From Halopseudomonas laoshanensis (GTDB taxonomy: Bacteria > Pseudomonadota > Gammaproteobacteria > Pseudomonadales > Pseudomonadaceae), in assembly GCF_008365385.1 (NCBI RefSeq), contig NZ_QOVF01000003.1, positions 496,001-560,000 of the forward strand: a stretch of DNA of 64,000 bases, written 5' to 3'. This document shows positions 18,570 through 27,557 of this stretch, in pieces; positions within the stretch are counted from its first letter, which is position 1; every line of letters starts with the position of its first letter. The notes under the pieces were generated by a model that made no database searches, had not been told where the DNA came from, and saw only the letters and a program-made list of their open reading frames with translations. The translations under genes and the position numbers were made by a program.

Positions 18570-20582
18570 TCAGCTCTTCGGGCCAAGCATGCCGCGAATG
18601 TCCGATAACGCCGAGTTGCCCCGGGCCTGCTTTTGTTCGGGCGGGGCATCGTCAGTGCCTTCCCACTCCAGATCTTCACTGGGCAGCTCATCCAGAAAGC
18701 GGCTGGGCAGGCAGTCGATCACCTCGCCAAACTGACGGCGGCGCGCGGCGTAGGTGAAGGTCAGCGTGCGCTTGGCGCGAGTAATGCCGACATAGGCCAG
18801 GCGTCGCTCCTCTTCTACGCTGTCGGCTTCGATACTTGAGCGGTGCGGGAGGATCTCTTCTTCCATGCCGATGATAAAGACGTGCGGGTATTCCAGGCCC
18901 TTGGATGCATGCATGGTCATCAACTGCACGCGATCGGTGTCCTCCTCTTCTTCGTGCCGCTCGAGCATGTCGCGTAGTACCAGTTTGGCGATGGCATCTT
19001 CGATGTCGGTCTTGCCCGTCTCATCGCGCTCGATGGTGTTTTTCAGTGCCTCGACCAGAAACCAGACGTTGCCCATGCGTTTGGCGGCGACGTCGTCGCT
19101 GGAGCAGTTCTGTCTCAACCAGTTTTCGTAGTCCAGATCGTTGACCATGCTGCGCACCGCCTCGATCGGATCGCCCTGGGTGCACTGCTTGCGCACGCCA
19201 TCGAGCCAATGGCCGAAACGTTGAAGACGCTCGCAATAGCGCGGCTCCAACTGCTCGGCCAGACCCAGTTCACTGCAGGCCCTGTAAAGGCTGATTTGCC
19301 GCGTAGTGGCGTAGGTGCCGAGCTTTTCCAGCGTGGCCGGACCTATCTCCCGGCGCGGCACGTTGATTACGCGCAGCAAGGCGTTGTCGTCATCAGGATT
19401 GACCAGTAAGCGGAAGTAGGCCATCAGGTCCTTGACCTCCTGGCGGGCAAAAAAGCTGGTGCCGCCAGAGAGGTGATAGGGGATCTGATGATGCTGCAGC
19501 TTGAGCTCCAGCAGGCGGGACTGGTGGTTGCCGCGGTAGAGGATGGCGAAGTCCTTCCAGTCGCGCTTGTGCTTCAGGTGCTGGGTCTGAATGTCGGTGG
19601 CGACGCGCTCGCACTCCATTTCTTCATTGCGGCAGCGGATCACGCGGATCGGCTCGCCGTAGCCCAGCTCGCTCCACAATTGCTTTTCGAACACGTGCGG
19701 GTTGTTGGCGATCAGCGTATTGGCGGCTTTGAGGATGCGGCTGGTTGAACGGTAGTTCTGTTCAAGCATCACCACCTTCAGGTTCGGGAAATCTTCCTTG
19801 AGCTGCGCCAGGTTTTCCGGACGTGCACCGCGCCAGGCGTAGATTGACTGATCATCGTCGCCGACCACGGTAAAGCGCGCCTGATTGCCCACCAGCATTT
19901 TGACCAACAGATATTGGCTGGCGTTGGTGTCCTGATATTCGTCGACCAACATATAGCGAATGCGGAACTGCCATTTTTCCAGGATATCCGGGTGCTCGCG
20001 GAACAGCGTCACCGGCACCAGAATCAGGTCGTCGAAATCCACCGCGTTATAGGCCTTGAGCGTGCGGTTGTAGTGCATATACACGCTGGCGGCGGTCTGC
20101 TCCTGCGGCGTCTTGGCCTGGGCCAGGGCCTGATCGGGCATGATCAGGTCGTTCTTCCAGCTGGAAATCTGTGACTGAATGCCCTCGGTGCCGTCGTCGG
20201 CACCGTAATCGCGGTGCATCAGGTCGGTAATCAGCGCCTGAGCATCCTGCTGATCGAAGATCGAGAAACCGGGCTTGTAACCCAGGCGCTGGTGTTCCTT
20301 GCGGATGATGTTCAGCCCCAGATTATGAAAAGTAGAAACGGTCAGGCCGCGGGCGTCCTTGCCCTTGATCAGCATGCCAACGCGCTCTTTCATCTCGCGG
20401 GCGGCCTTGTTGGTGAAGGTCACAGCTACTATGTTCTGCGCCTTGTAGCCACATTCACGCACCAGATAGGCTATCTTGCGGGTGATCACGCTGGTTTTGC
20501 CACTACCGGCGCCGGCAAGGACCAGCAAGGGTCCACTGATGTCGTTGACGGCTTCCTGCTGCCGCGGGTTGAGACTGGCCAC
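18570..20582 (-). CDS. rep: ATP-dependent DNA helicase Rep
   Basis: 670 residues, superfamily 1A. Walker A GAGSGKT near residue 23, motif Ia TFTNKAAREMKERV, Walker B VDEYQDTN, motif III GDDDQSIYAWRGA, motif IV EQNYRST, motif V MTMHASKGLEYPHVFI and motif VI VGITRAK are all present. 3'-5' helicase that removes proteins ahead of the replication fork. The start is GTG at 20582, with a GAGGAG about ten bases upstream, and the N-terminus (SLNPRQQEAV) aligns with the usual Rep start. Divergent from the GGDEF-EAL gene across an AT-rich gap. Confidence 0.95.
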   Translation of the reverse strand: MASLNPRQQEAVNDISGPLLVLAGAGSGKTSVITRKIAYLVRECGYKAQNIVAVTFTNKAAREMKERVGMLIKGKDARGLTVSTFHNLGLNIIRKEHQRLGYKPGFSIFDQQDAQALITDLMHRDYGADDGTEGIQSQISSWKNDLIMPDQALAQAKTPQEQTAASVYMHYNRTLKAYNAVDFDDLILVPVTLFREHPDILEKWQFRIRYMLVDEYQDTNASQYLLVKMLVGNQARFTVVGDDDQSIYAWRGARPENLAQLKEDFPNLKVVMLEQNYRSTSRILKAANTLIANNPHVFEKQLWSELGYGEPIRVIRCRNEEMECERVATDIQTQHLKHKRDWKDFAILYRGNHQSRLLELKLQHHQIPYHLSGGTSFFARQEVKDLMAYFRLLVNPDDDNALLRVINVPRREIGPATLEKLGTYATTRQISLYRACSELGLAEQLEPRYCERLQRFGHWLDGVRKQCTQGDPIEAVRSMVNDLDYENWLRQNCSSDDVAAKRMGNVWFLVEALKNTIERDETGKTDIEDAIAKLVLRDMLERHEEEEDTDRVQLMTMHASKGLEYPHVFIIGMEEEILPHRSSIEADSVEEERRLAYVGITRAKRTLTFTYAARRRQFGEVIDCLPSRFLDELPSEDLEWEGTDDAPPEQKQARGNSALSDIRGMLGPKS

Positions 20583-20740
20583 CGGCGATTTTCTCCTCGA
20601 TTTTTGGGCTAATTGACGCCAAATCTGACTGCCTATAGGACATTTGGCTAAAACGTGTCTTGGTTATTGCTCATTTTTTAGATATAACCTACTTTATAAA
20701 TACGTTCTATATAGCTAATTTATATGGATCATTCGGAGAA

Positions 20741-22441
20741 ATGAGTTTGGCTTCTGAGCGTCAATTGCTGCGTATTGTGCTGCTTGACACCGACCCTGGC
20801 GCTTCGGTGCAGTTGAGCCGTCGGCTCATGTCGCTCAGATCCAACCCCTATGAGCTGGTTCAAGCGGATAGCTGGTCTAGCGCTCGACAGCTGCTGGCTG
20901 AGGGTGAATTCAAAGCCATTCTTGCTCGCCCGTCCTTTCTGCTGGAAGACTGGGACTCGCCGGTACCGGTGATTCATCTGGCCAGCGAGCCCGAATTCGA
21001 TCAAAACCCGCATCAGGTAGACGACAGTATCTGGGACCAGGCCAGCGCTGGCGAACTGATCCGCTGCCTCAAATACGCCATTGAACGGCACGATCTGCAA
21101 TCGGCTATCAGCCATGCCTCCAGCTACGATGCCTTGACCGGTGTGTGCAATCGCCAGATGGTCCAGGACCGGCTTACGTTGGGCATGCGCCGGGCGCTGC
21201 GTACCAACCAGCCGTTGGCAGTGCTGTTCATCGACCTGGACAATTTCCGCCACGTAAACGATACGCTGGGTCATGGTGCGGGCGACGTCATCATACAGGA
21301 AGTGGTTACCCGGCTGCGCCGGGTTTTGCGCAATACCGATACAGTCGGACGCATGGGCGGGGACGAGTTTGCGGTGATCGTTGAAGACTACGCGCGCGCC
21401 AGTAATCTGCTGCATATTGCACAAAAATTGACCAGTGAAATGGCTGAGCCATTTTTCGTCGAAACCGAAAGCCTGTTGTTAGGCTGCAGCATTGGTATTG
21501 CTACCTATCCGGAGGCCGGACAGACGGTGGACAGTCTGATGCTGCACGCCAATATGGCGATGCTGCAGGCCAAGGGGCAACGTGGCTGCCATTATCATTT
21601 CTACGATGACCGCATCAACCTGCAGGCCAACAGTCTGATCGAATTTGAAACCGCTTTGCGCCAGGCGCTACGCCGCAACCAGTTCGAGCTGCATTATCAG
21701 CCGCGGGTAAATTTGAGCACCGGCAAGATTGTCGGCCTGGAAGGGCTTATCCGCTGGCGCCATCCAGAACGCGGCTTGCTGGGCCCCAACGAGTTCATTC
21801 CGCTGGCCGAAGAAACCGGTTTGATCGTACCGATGGGTTACTGGGTGATTGCCCGCGCCTGTCACGACTTGGCGCAGCTGCAGAAGCGCAAGATGCCGCC
21901 GATTCATATCGCGGTGAATGTGTCGTTTCGGCAGTTCCAGGACAGCCAGTTGTTGCCCACCGTCAAACGCTTGCTGGAAAAAACCACTATCGATCCTCGT
22001 TGGCTGGAATTCGAGCTGACTGAAACCGCCGTCATGCAGAACCCGGATCAGGTATTGATGACCATGCAGGGCATGGCCGGCCTGGGTGTGCGTTTCTCGC
22101 TGGATGATTTTGGCACCGGCTTCTCTTCCTTCATGCATCTGCAGCGTTTGCCGATCGATCTGTTGAAGATCGACCGCAGCTTTGTAAAAGGCATTGATTC
22201 ATCCGGCTCTGACCGGCAATTGGTCCATGCGATGATCGATCTGGGCCATAGTCTGGATCTGGAGGTGGTGGCTGAGGGTGTTGAGCATCGTCAGCAGCTG
22301 GATTCGCTACGGCAGATGGGCTGTGATCAGGTCCAGGGCTTTTTTATCAGCCCGGCGATGCCGTTTGAAGAGCTTTGCTACTTCCTTGATGCCTACCGCA
22401 TGGGCCGCGAAGACCAAAAGGTCATTGGCGAAAGTCTCTGA
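20741..22441 (+). CDS. GGDEF-EAL c-di-GMP enzyme with receiver-like N-terminus
   Basis: 566 residues. The first 120 resemble a receiver (RIVLLDTDPGAS) but the phospho-acceptor position looks lost (ILARPSF), so it is probably a pseudo-receiver. The GGDEF domain is intact (MGGDEFAV) with an RxxD inhibitory site five residues upstream. In the EAL domain the signature reads EGL, but the other metal and base residues are visible: NVS, ELTE, DDFGTG, LLKID, AEGVE. The ATG at 20741 has GGAG five bases away; the frame upstream to 20660 is AT-rich promoter DNA. Position beside rep matches P. aeruginosa PA5295 (ProE), recalled from memory. Confidence 0.9.
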   Translation: MSLASERQLLRIVLLDTDPGASVQLSRRLMSLRSNPYELVQADSWSSARQLLAEGEFKAILARPSFLLEDWDSPVPVIHLASEPEFDQNPHQVDDSIWDQASAGELIRCLKYAIERHDLQSAISHASSYDALTGVCNRQMVQDRLTLGMRRALRTNQPLAVLFIDLDNFRHVNDTLGHGAGDVIIQEVVTRLRRVLRNTDTVGRMGGDEFAVIVEDYARASNLLHIAQKLTSEMAEPFFVETESLLLGCSIGIATYPEAGQTVDSLMLHANMAMLQAKGQRGCHYHFYDDRINLQANSLIEFETALRQALRRNQFELHYQPRVNLSTGKIVGLEGLIRWRHPERGLLGPNEFIPLAEETGLIVPMGYWVIARACHDLAQLQKRKMPPIHIAVNVSFRQFQDSQLLPTVKRLLEKTTIDPRWLEFELTETAVMQNPDQVLMTMQGMAGLGVRFSLDDFGTGFSSFMHLQRLPIDLLKIDRSFVKGIDSSGSDRQLVHAMIDLGHSLDLEVVAEGVEHRQQLDSLRQMGCDQVQGFFISPAMPFEELCYFLDAYRMGREDQKVIGESL

Positions 22442-22480
22442 TCTAGCGGGCTATCCCCGCGTTCTCTGCTCCATCGCGTA

Positions 22481-23989
22481 TCAACCCAATAAACGCCGGT
22501 CCAATTGTCGGTATTGCAGAGCTTCTGCCAGATGCTGCCTGCCGATAGCCTCCTCGCCTGCCAGATCCGCCAAGGTCCGCCCAATCTTCAATACCTTGTG
22601 ACTGGCACGCCGGGATAGCCCCAAGCGCTCGATAGCCTGCTCCAGCCATTTGCCATCCGCGTCGCTCAGTTGGCAGTGGTCCCGCAGCCCAGAGAGATCC
22701 AGATGTGCGTTGAGGCAGGGCTGGCGGGCCAGTTGGCGTGCTCTTGCCTGGCTGACCTGTTTTGCCGCGCTGCTACTGTCAAGATCACCCTGGGTCTGCC
22801 CTGCAAGGCTGAATGGTTCGTTGTGCATGGCCAGGTGCAAGTCTATGCGGTCCAGCAGAGGGCCCGAGAGCTTGCTACGGTAGCGTTGCACCTGTTCCGG
22901 CGAACAGCGGCAACGCCCCGAGGCATCCCCCTGGTAGCCGCACGGGCAGGGGTTCATGGCGGCGATCAATTGGAAGCGAGCAGGAAAGCTCAACTGTTCG
23001 CGCGCTCTGGCTATGTGAATCACCCCGGACTCCATGGGTTCGCGCAGCATTTCCAATACTTTGCGGTCGAACTCGGGTAGCTCATCCAGAAATAATACGC
23101 CCTGATGCGCCTGGCTTATCTCGCCCGGCCGGGGTTGGCTGCCGCCGCCCACCAGTGCCGCAGCAGATGCACCATGATGGGGCGAGCGAAAGGGGCGCAC
23201 TGGCCAGGCTTGCAGCGGCTCACTGCCGCAGACCGATTGAATCGCGGCAACTTCCAGAGCTTCATGCTCGGTCAGTGGCGGCAGTATGCTCGGCAGGCGG
23301 CTGGCCAACAGCGTTTTTCCGGTGCCGGGAGGGCCGAACAGCAACAGATTATGGTTCCCGCTGGCGGCAACAATCAGAGCGCGTTTGGCTTGGGCCTGGC
23401 CCTGCACATCAATCAGGTCGGCAAGCCCGGTGGCTGCCTGCGGCTGGCTATCGGTCGGCACCGGTTGCAGTTGGCGCTCGCCGCGCAGATGCTCGCACAG
23501 CTCCAGCAGATGGTCTGCGGCGATGATGTGTACGCCGCGCACCAACGCCGCTTCGCTCGCGTTGGCGCGCGGTAGCAGTAAGGTTCGCTGTTGTTCACGG
23601 CAGGCCAGCGCGGCAGGTAATACGCCCTGTACCGGCCGCAGTTCACCAGACAGCGCCAGCTCACCCAGGCATTCGCAATGTTCCAGGCTATCGGCGGGTA
23701 TCTGACCGCTGGCGGCCAGCAACCCCAAAGCTACTGCCAGATCAAAGCGCCCGCCTTCTTTGGGAAGATCGGCCGGGGCGAGGTTGATGGTGATGCGTTT
23801 GAGGCTGGGGAAATCCAGATTGGCATTCTGCAAGGCGCTGCGCACGCGGTCCTTGCTTTCCTTGACCGCGGTCTCCGGTAAGCCGACCAGCGTCAGGCTG
23901 GGCATGCCGTTGGCCAGGTGTACTTCAACGGTAACGGCGGGCGCTTGAATACCCAATTTGGCGCGGCTGTGAACAATAGCCAGGGACAT
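22481..23989 (-). CDS. comM: ComM/YifB family magnesium-chelatase-like AAA+ helicase
   Basis: 502 residues. The N-terminal Lon-protease-like fold (VEVHLANGMPSLTLVGLPE) precedes an AAA+ core with Walker A FGPPGTGKTLLASRLP and Walker B LFLDELPEF. A Mg-chelatase C-terminal domain follows, with a Cys cluster (NPCPCGYQGDASGRCRC). ComM is a hexameric branch-migration helicase that helps integrate DNA during natural transformation. It is followed by no partner; ubiK lies 32 bases upstream on the same strand. Confidence 0.93.
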   Translation of the reverse strand: MSLAIVHSRAKLGIQAPAVTVEVHLANGMPSLTLVGLPETAVKESKDRVRSALQNANLDFPSLKRITINLAPADLPKEGGRFDLAVALGLLAASGQIPADSLEHCECLGELALSGELRPVQGVLPAALACREQQRTLLLPRANASEAALVRGVHIIAADHLLELCEHLRGERQLQPVPTDSQPQAATGLADLIDVQGQAQAKRALIVAASGNHNLLLFGPPGTGKTLLASRLPSILPPLTEHEALEVAAIQSVCGSEPLQAWPVRPFRSPHHGASAAALVGGGSQPRPGEISQAHQGVLFLDELPEFDRKVLEMLREPMESGVIHIARAREQLSFPARFQLIAAMNPCPCGYQGDASGRCRCSPEQVQRYRSKLSGPLLDRIDLHLAMHNEPFSLAGQTQGDLDSSSAAKQVSQARARQLARQPCLNAHLDLSGLRDHCQLSDADGKWLEQAIERLGLSRRASHKVLKIGRTLADLAGEEAIGRQHLAEALQYRQLDRRLLG

Positions 23990-24020
23990 GATCGCTCCTT
24001 GATCAGTCCGTCCTGCTTTC

Positions 24021-24278
24021 TCAGGCGGACGGGGGTTGAGCGCGTTGCTCCATTTCGGTGACGCGCTTTTCCAGTGCCTCGAGCCGTTCGCGGGTGCGTT
24101 GCAGTACCACTTGCTGGGTCTCGAACTCGTCGCGGCTGACCACGTCGAGTTTTGCCAACGCGCTTTGCAGCAGGCTCTTGAGGTGTTTTTCCACGTCCGG
24201 CGCGGGCAAGCCTTTTTCGCTCATCAGCAGGCGCGTGGCCTGGCTGCTTACCGCATCAATCAAGACTTTATGCAACAT
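24021..24278 (-). CDS. ubiK: UbiK, accessory factor for ubiquinone biosynthesis
   Basis: 85 residues, fully helical with a C-terminal coiled coil (REDEFETQ-like region, then RERLEALEKRVTEMEQR). It matches the BMFP/YqiC family. UbiK binds UbiJ and lipids and aids aerobic ubiquinone synthesis. The length is typical. Divergent from the glnK region, upstream of comM. Confidence 0.85.
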   Translation of the reverse strand: MLHKVLIDAVSSQATRLLMSEKGLPAPDVEKHLKSLLQSALAKLDVVSRDEFETQQVVLQRTRERLEALEKRVTEMEQRAQPPSA

Positions 24279-24423
24279 GACTGTACAACCTGTTCGCTGG
24301 CGATGAGGCCGCTCAAGGAGCGGTCCGGTATGTGATCTCCGAGTCTAACATCCTGGGTAGTTTTCGTGCCATTTCAGCGCACTGCGGATTTGTGCCCGAT
24401 ATCAGCACGTCGTAAAAGCACGA

Positions 24424-24440
24424 CGCACCAGGTTGGTGCG
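24424..24440. promoter_or_regulatory. NtrC-type enhancer palindrome
   Basis: CGCACCA-GGT-TGGTGCG, a perfect 7-bp inverted repeat with the GCACCA N3 TGGTGC pattern known for NtrC sites. It lies about 100 bases upstream of the expected sigma-54 start, the usual distance for an enhancer. Confidence 0.75.
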
Positions 24441-24515
24441 CCGATAAAAGCGAATGGCCAGAGTCCTGACTGTGCTGGAGGGTTAACTGATTGAAATATA
24501 GCGATAAATTAAAAG

Positions 24516-24531
24516 TGGCAGGCTTTCTGCA
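24516..24531 (+). promoter_or_regulatory. Sigma-54 promoter of glnK-amtB
   Basis: TGGCAG-GCTTT-CTGCA: the invariant GG at -24 and GC at -12 are present with correct spacing. Transcription would start near 24542, leaving a leader of about 250 bases that contains a 35-codon ORF before glnK. Confidence 0.75.
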
Positions 24532-24628
24532 ATGCACATCCCAGCTGAATTGGGCGGAGTAACCTTTTCGCGCATTCCGCCTCTGAGCAGCATGACTTTG
24601 CAAAAAGCCATCCAAGGAGCATAAGAAG

Positions 24629-24736
24629 ATGAAGCAGTTGATAAAGGCTATGACAGCCGTTGCCCTGCCGGAGTGTGCTGCCGGCGCGGACGACTGCAAC
24701 AACATCTGTGCATTGTCCGTTTCTAAAAGCCTCTAA
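24629..24736 (+). CDS. Possible 35-residue leader peptide or small protein upstream of glnK
   Basis: ATG preceded by AAGGAG with ten bases spacing, then 35 codons and TAA. The start MKQLIKAMTAVAL looks like a positively charged, hydrophobic N-terminus; later residues include ADDCNNIC. It lies within the predicted sigma-54 transcript, 55 bases before glnK. It could be a nitrogen-regulated small protein, a leader peptide, or the decayed start of a longer secreted protein. I do not recognise it. Confidence 0.4.
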   Translation: MKQLIKAMTAVALPECAAGADDCNNICALSVSKSL

Positions 24737-24746
24737 CTCGGCATAG

Positions 24747-25130
<384 letters not shown>

Positions 25131-25182
25131 GCAGTCACCTCATCACTGAATGCAGTAACTAAGCCTACATGGGGGGCTTATT

Positions 25183-26430
25183 ATGGAAGATATCGTCCAA
25201 ATCAAGTACGCGCTTGATACGTTCTACTTTCTGATCTGTGGCGCACTGGTCATGTGGATGGCAGCGGGTTTTGCCATGCTCGAGGCTGGTCTGGTCCGTG
25301 CCAAGAACACTACCGAAATTCTCACCAAGAACATCACGCTGTATGCAATTGCCAGCGTGATGTACCTGCTGGTCGGTTACTACATCATGTACTCCGGCGA
25401 CGAAGGCGGCATTATGCCCAACCTGGGTCTGCTGATCGGTAGCGAAAACGCAGTTGAAGATGTGCTGGCAGGTGGCGATGACGCTCCCTACTACTCAGCT
25501 CGTGCTGACTTCTTCTTCCAGGTGGTGTTTGTTGCTACTGCCATGTCGATCGTTTCCGGCGCGGTAGCCGAGCGCATGAAGCTGTTCGCCTTCCTGACCT
25601 TCGCGGTCATCATGACTGGCTTCATCTACCCGATCCAGGGCTACTGGAGCTGGGGCGGTGGGTTCCTGTCCGAAGCTGGTTTCAGCGACTTCGCCGGTTC
25701 CGGTATCGTTCACTTGGCGGGCGCCTCTGCGGCTCTGGCTGGCGTGATCATCCTCGGGCCACGTAAAGGCAAGTACGGCTCCAACGGTCAGATCAATGCG
25801 ATCCCCGGTGCCAACCTGCCACTGGCTACACTGGGTACCTTCATCCTGTGGTTGGGCTGGTTCGGCTTCAACGGTGGTTCGCAGCTGATCGTGTCCAACA
25901 TTGAAGATGCCAACGCTGTTGCCCAGGTGTTTGTTAATACCAACGCCTCCGCGGCGGGTGGTCTGATCGCTGCTCTGGTTGTTGCACGCATCCTGTTCGG
26001 CAAGGCCGATCTGACCATGGCACTGAACGGTGCGCTGGCTGGTCTGGTTGCCATCACTGCTGATCCGCTGTCCCCCGGTGGCTTCCAGGCTACCCTGATC
26101 GGTGCGGTTGGTGGTGTGCTGGTGGTGTTTTCCATCCTTGGCTTCGACAAGATCAAGATCGACGATCCGGTCGGTGCCATCTCCGTCCACGGTGTGGTTG
26201 GTATCTGGGGTGTGCTGGCGGTTCTGCTGACCAACAGCGATGCCACCATCGGTGGCCAGCTGCTGGGTATCGTCTCCATCTTCCTTTGGGTGTTCATCAC
26301 CAGCCTGATTCTCTGGACCATCCTCAAGGCGGTCATGGGTATCCGGGTTACGGAAGAAGAAGAGTACGGCGGTGTGGATCTGTCCGAGTGCGGTATGGAA
26401 GCCTACCCCGAGTTCACCAGCAGCAAGTAA
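25183..26430 (+). CDS. amtB: Ammonium transporter Amt
   Basis: 415 residues, about eleven membrane spans. Twin pore histidines are seen in SGIVHLAGASA and ISVHGVVGIWG. Unlike E. coli AmtB the protein begins directly at the first membrane span with no cleavable signal peptide, and ends in an acidic tail (EEEEYGGVDLSECGMEAYPE). Imports ammonium under nitrogen limitation, gated by GlnK. A six-base stem (TAAGCC at 25160-25165 with GGCTTA at 25175-25180) overlaps the G-rich ribosome site. Confidence 0.93.
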   Translation: MEDIVQIKYALDTFYFLICGALVMWMAAGFAMLEAGLVRAKNTTEILTKNITLYAIASVMYLLVGYYIMYSGDEGGIMPNLGLLIGSENAVEDVLAGGDDAPYYSARADFFFQVVFVATAMSIVSGAVAERMKLFAFLTFAVIMTGFIYPIQGYWSWGGGFLSEAGFSDFAGSGIVHLAGASAALAGVIILGPRKGKYGSNGQINAIPGANLPLATLGTFILWLGWFGFNGGSQLIVSNIEDANAVAQVFVNTNASAAGGLIAALVVARILFGKADLTMALNGALAGLVAITADPLSPGGFQATLIGAVGGVLVVFSILGFDKIKIDDPVGAISVHGVVGIWGVLAVLLTNSDATIGGQLLGIVSIFLWVFITSLILWTILKAVMGIRVTEEEEYGGVDLSECGMEAYPEFTSSK

Positions 26431-26462
26431 TCACGCTGACTGAGTCAACTTATGCAGTACCC

Positions 26463-26490
26463 AACACGGCGCCTTCGGGCGCCCTGTTTC
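26463..26490 (+). terminator. Rho-independent terminator of glnK-amtB
   Basis: GGCGCC-TTCG-GGCGCC hairpin with stable UUCG-type loop, followed by CTGTTTCGTTT, 35 bases after amtB. Confidence 0.75.
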
Positions 26491-26605
26491 GTTTCTGAGA
26501 GGCGATTGTGTCATCGCCCTTCAGGGAGCTGGCAACACAGGCTAAACTTACCGAACTACATGGGGTCCTAGCGGTAACGCAATCTCATGTTGAATGGAGC
26601 CTAAT

Positions 26606-27076
26606 ATGGTGGATAAAGAAATGCAGTCAGAAACTTACGAAGAGCTGATCGAGTGGACCGGTGCCTTGCACCGCAAGCTGGCAGAGCGACTGGAGCAAGG
26701 CATGGATGGTGAGCCCGGCGAAAAGGCCAAATGGCTGCTGGAATACCTGGCCGACCATGAGCGCAAACTCAACGACGTGGTGAGCAAGATCAGCAAGCAC
26801 GGTAATGCCGGTGCTTTGCATACCTGGCTGTACGAGCACCTCAGCGAAAAGCTGCCCGCGGACCAACGCCAGACGCTGTCCTTCGTCGGCATGAGTTTCG
26901 AGGAAATCAGCGAAGCGATAATGGACATCCACAACCAGTTGATAGAGCTGTATCGGTCCGCTGCCGGACGCGCGCCGACGCCTGAAGTGCGCGAGCTGAT
27001 GGAGGAAATGCTGGAGCTGGAAGAGCATGAAACGCTGCGTCTGGCGAGCCAGGTTGATAGCGTCAGAGCCATGTGA
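26606..27076 (+). CDS. Conserved all-helical protein of unknown function
   Basis: 156 residues, strongly helical and acidic, Leu/Glu-rich with His residues spread along the helices (ADHERK, EEHETLRLASQ), which recalls ferritin-like or hemerythrin-like bundles without a clear metal motif. The ATG at 26606 follows GGAGC; an ATG at 26594 lacks a ribosome site. An equivalent gene between amtB and sutA is recalled for P. aeruginosa. No function can be assigned. Confidence 0.7.
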   Translation: MVDKEMQSETYEELIEWTGALHRKLAERLEQGMDGEPGEKAKWLLEYLADHERKLNDVVSKISKHGNAGALHTWLYEHLSEKLPADQRQTLSFVGMSFEEISEAIMDIHNQLIELYRSAAGRAPTPEVRELMEEMLELEEHETLRLASQVDSVRAM

Positions 27077-27166
27077 TGTGTGTTTGACACAAAAAAAGTC
27101 TGCCGGGTACTAGCCAAATCCCACCGTTGAGCTATATATAGCGTGTTTTCCTTGGGAGGGGTTTGA

Positions 27167-27490
27167 ATGAGCGACGACGATATTGACGATGATGACCTGA
27201 ACGCCGCAGATGATGACGGTGAATCGGATGATCTGCCAGTAGTAGATAGTGACGACAGCGGCGATGACGACGGTGATGAGCCGGCGGTCAAAACGCGTAA
27301 AAAGGCGGCCGCAGCAGAAGATCTGCTTGAGGGTTTGTCCATCGAAGCCAAGGCCCGCGAGCGGGAAATGCTTGCGCGGCAGATGGAAGAGTTTATGGCC
27401 AGAGGCGGCAAGATCCAGGAAGTGGATCCCAACGTAGTCGGCGACCCGCCGAGAAAGCCTGACAGCAAATACGGTAGCCGGCCGATCTGA
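27167..27490 (+). CDS. sutA: SutA, RNA-polymerase-associated regulator
   Basis: 107 residues. The N-terminal 50 are an Asp-rich disordered tail, then a basic patch (KTRKKAAAAED), a helix (EAKAREREMLARQMEEFM) and the conserved C-terminal tail (DPPRKPDSKYGSRP). This matches SutA of Pseudomonas, a slow-growth factor that binds RNA polymerase and raises transcription of housekeeping genes in stationary cells. Preceded by GGGAGG. Its own promoter probably lies in the 90-base gap upstream. Confidence 0.9.
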   Translation: MSDDDIDDDDLNAADDDGESDDLPVVDSDDSGDDDGDEPAVKTRKKAAAAEDLLEGLSIEAKAREREMLARQMEEFMARGGKIQEVDPNVVGDPPRKPDSKYGSRPI

Positions 27491-27557
27491 GCAGATCGGC
27501 AAGGCAGATGATCGGCGGTTATCTGCCTTGGGCTGAACGGTTGAACGTGACTGCGGG

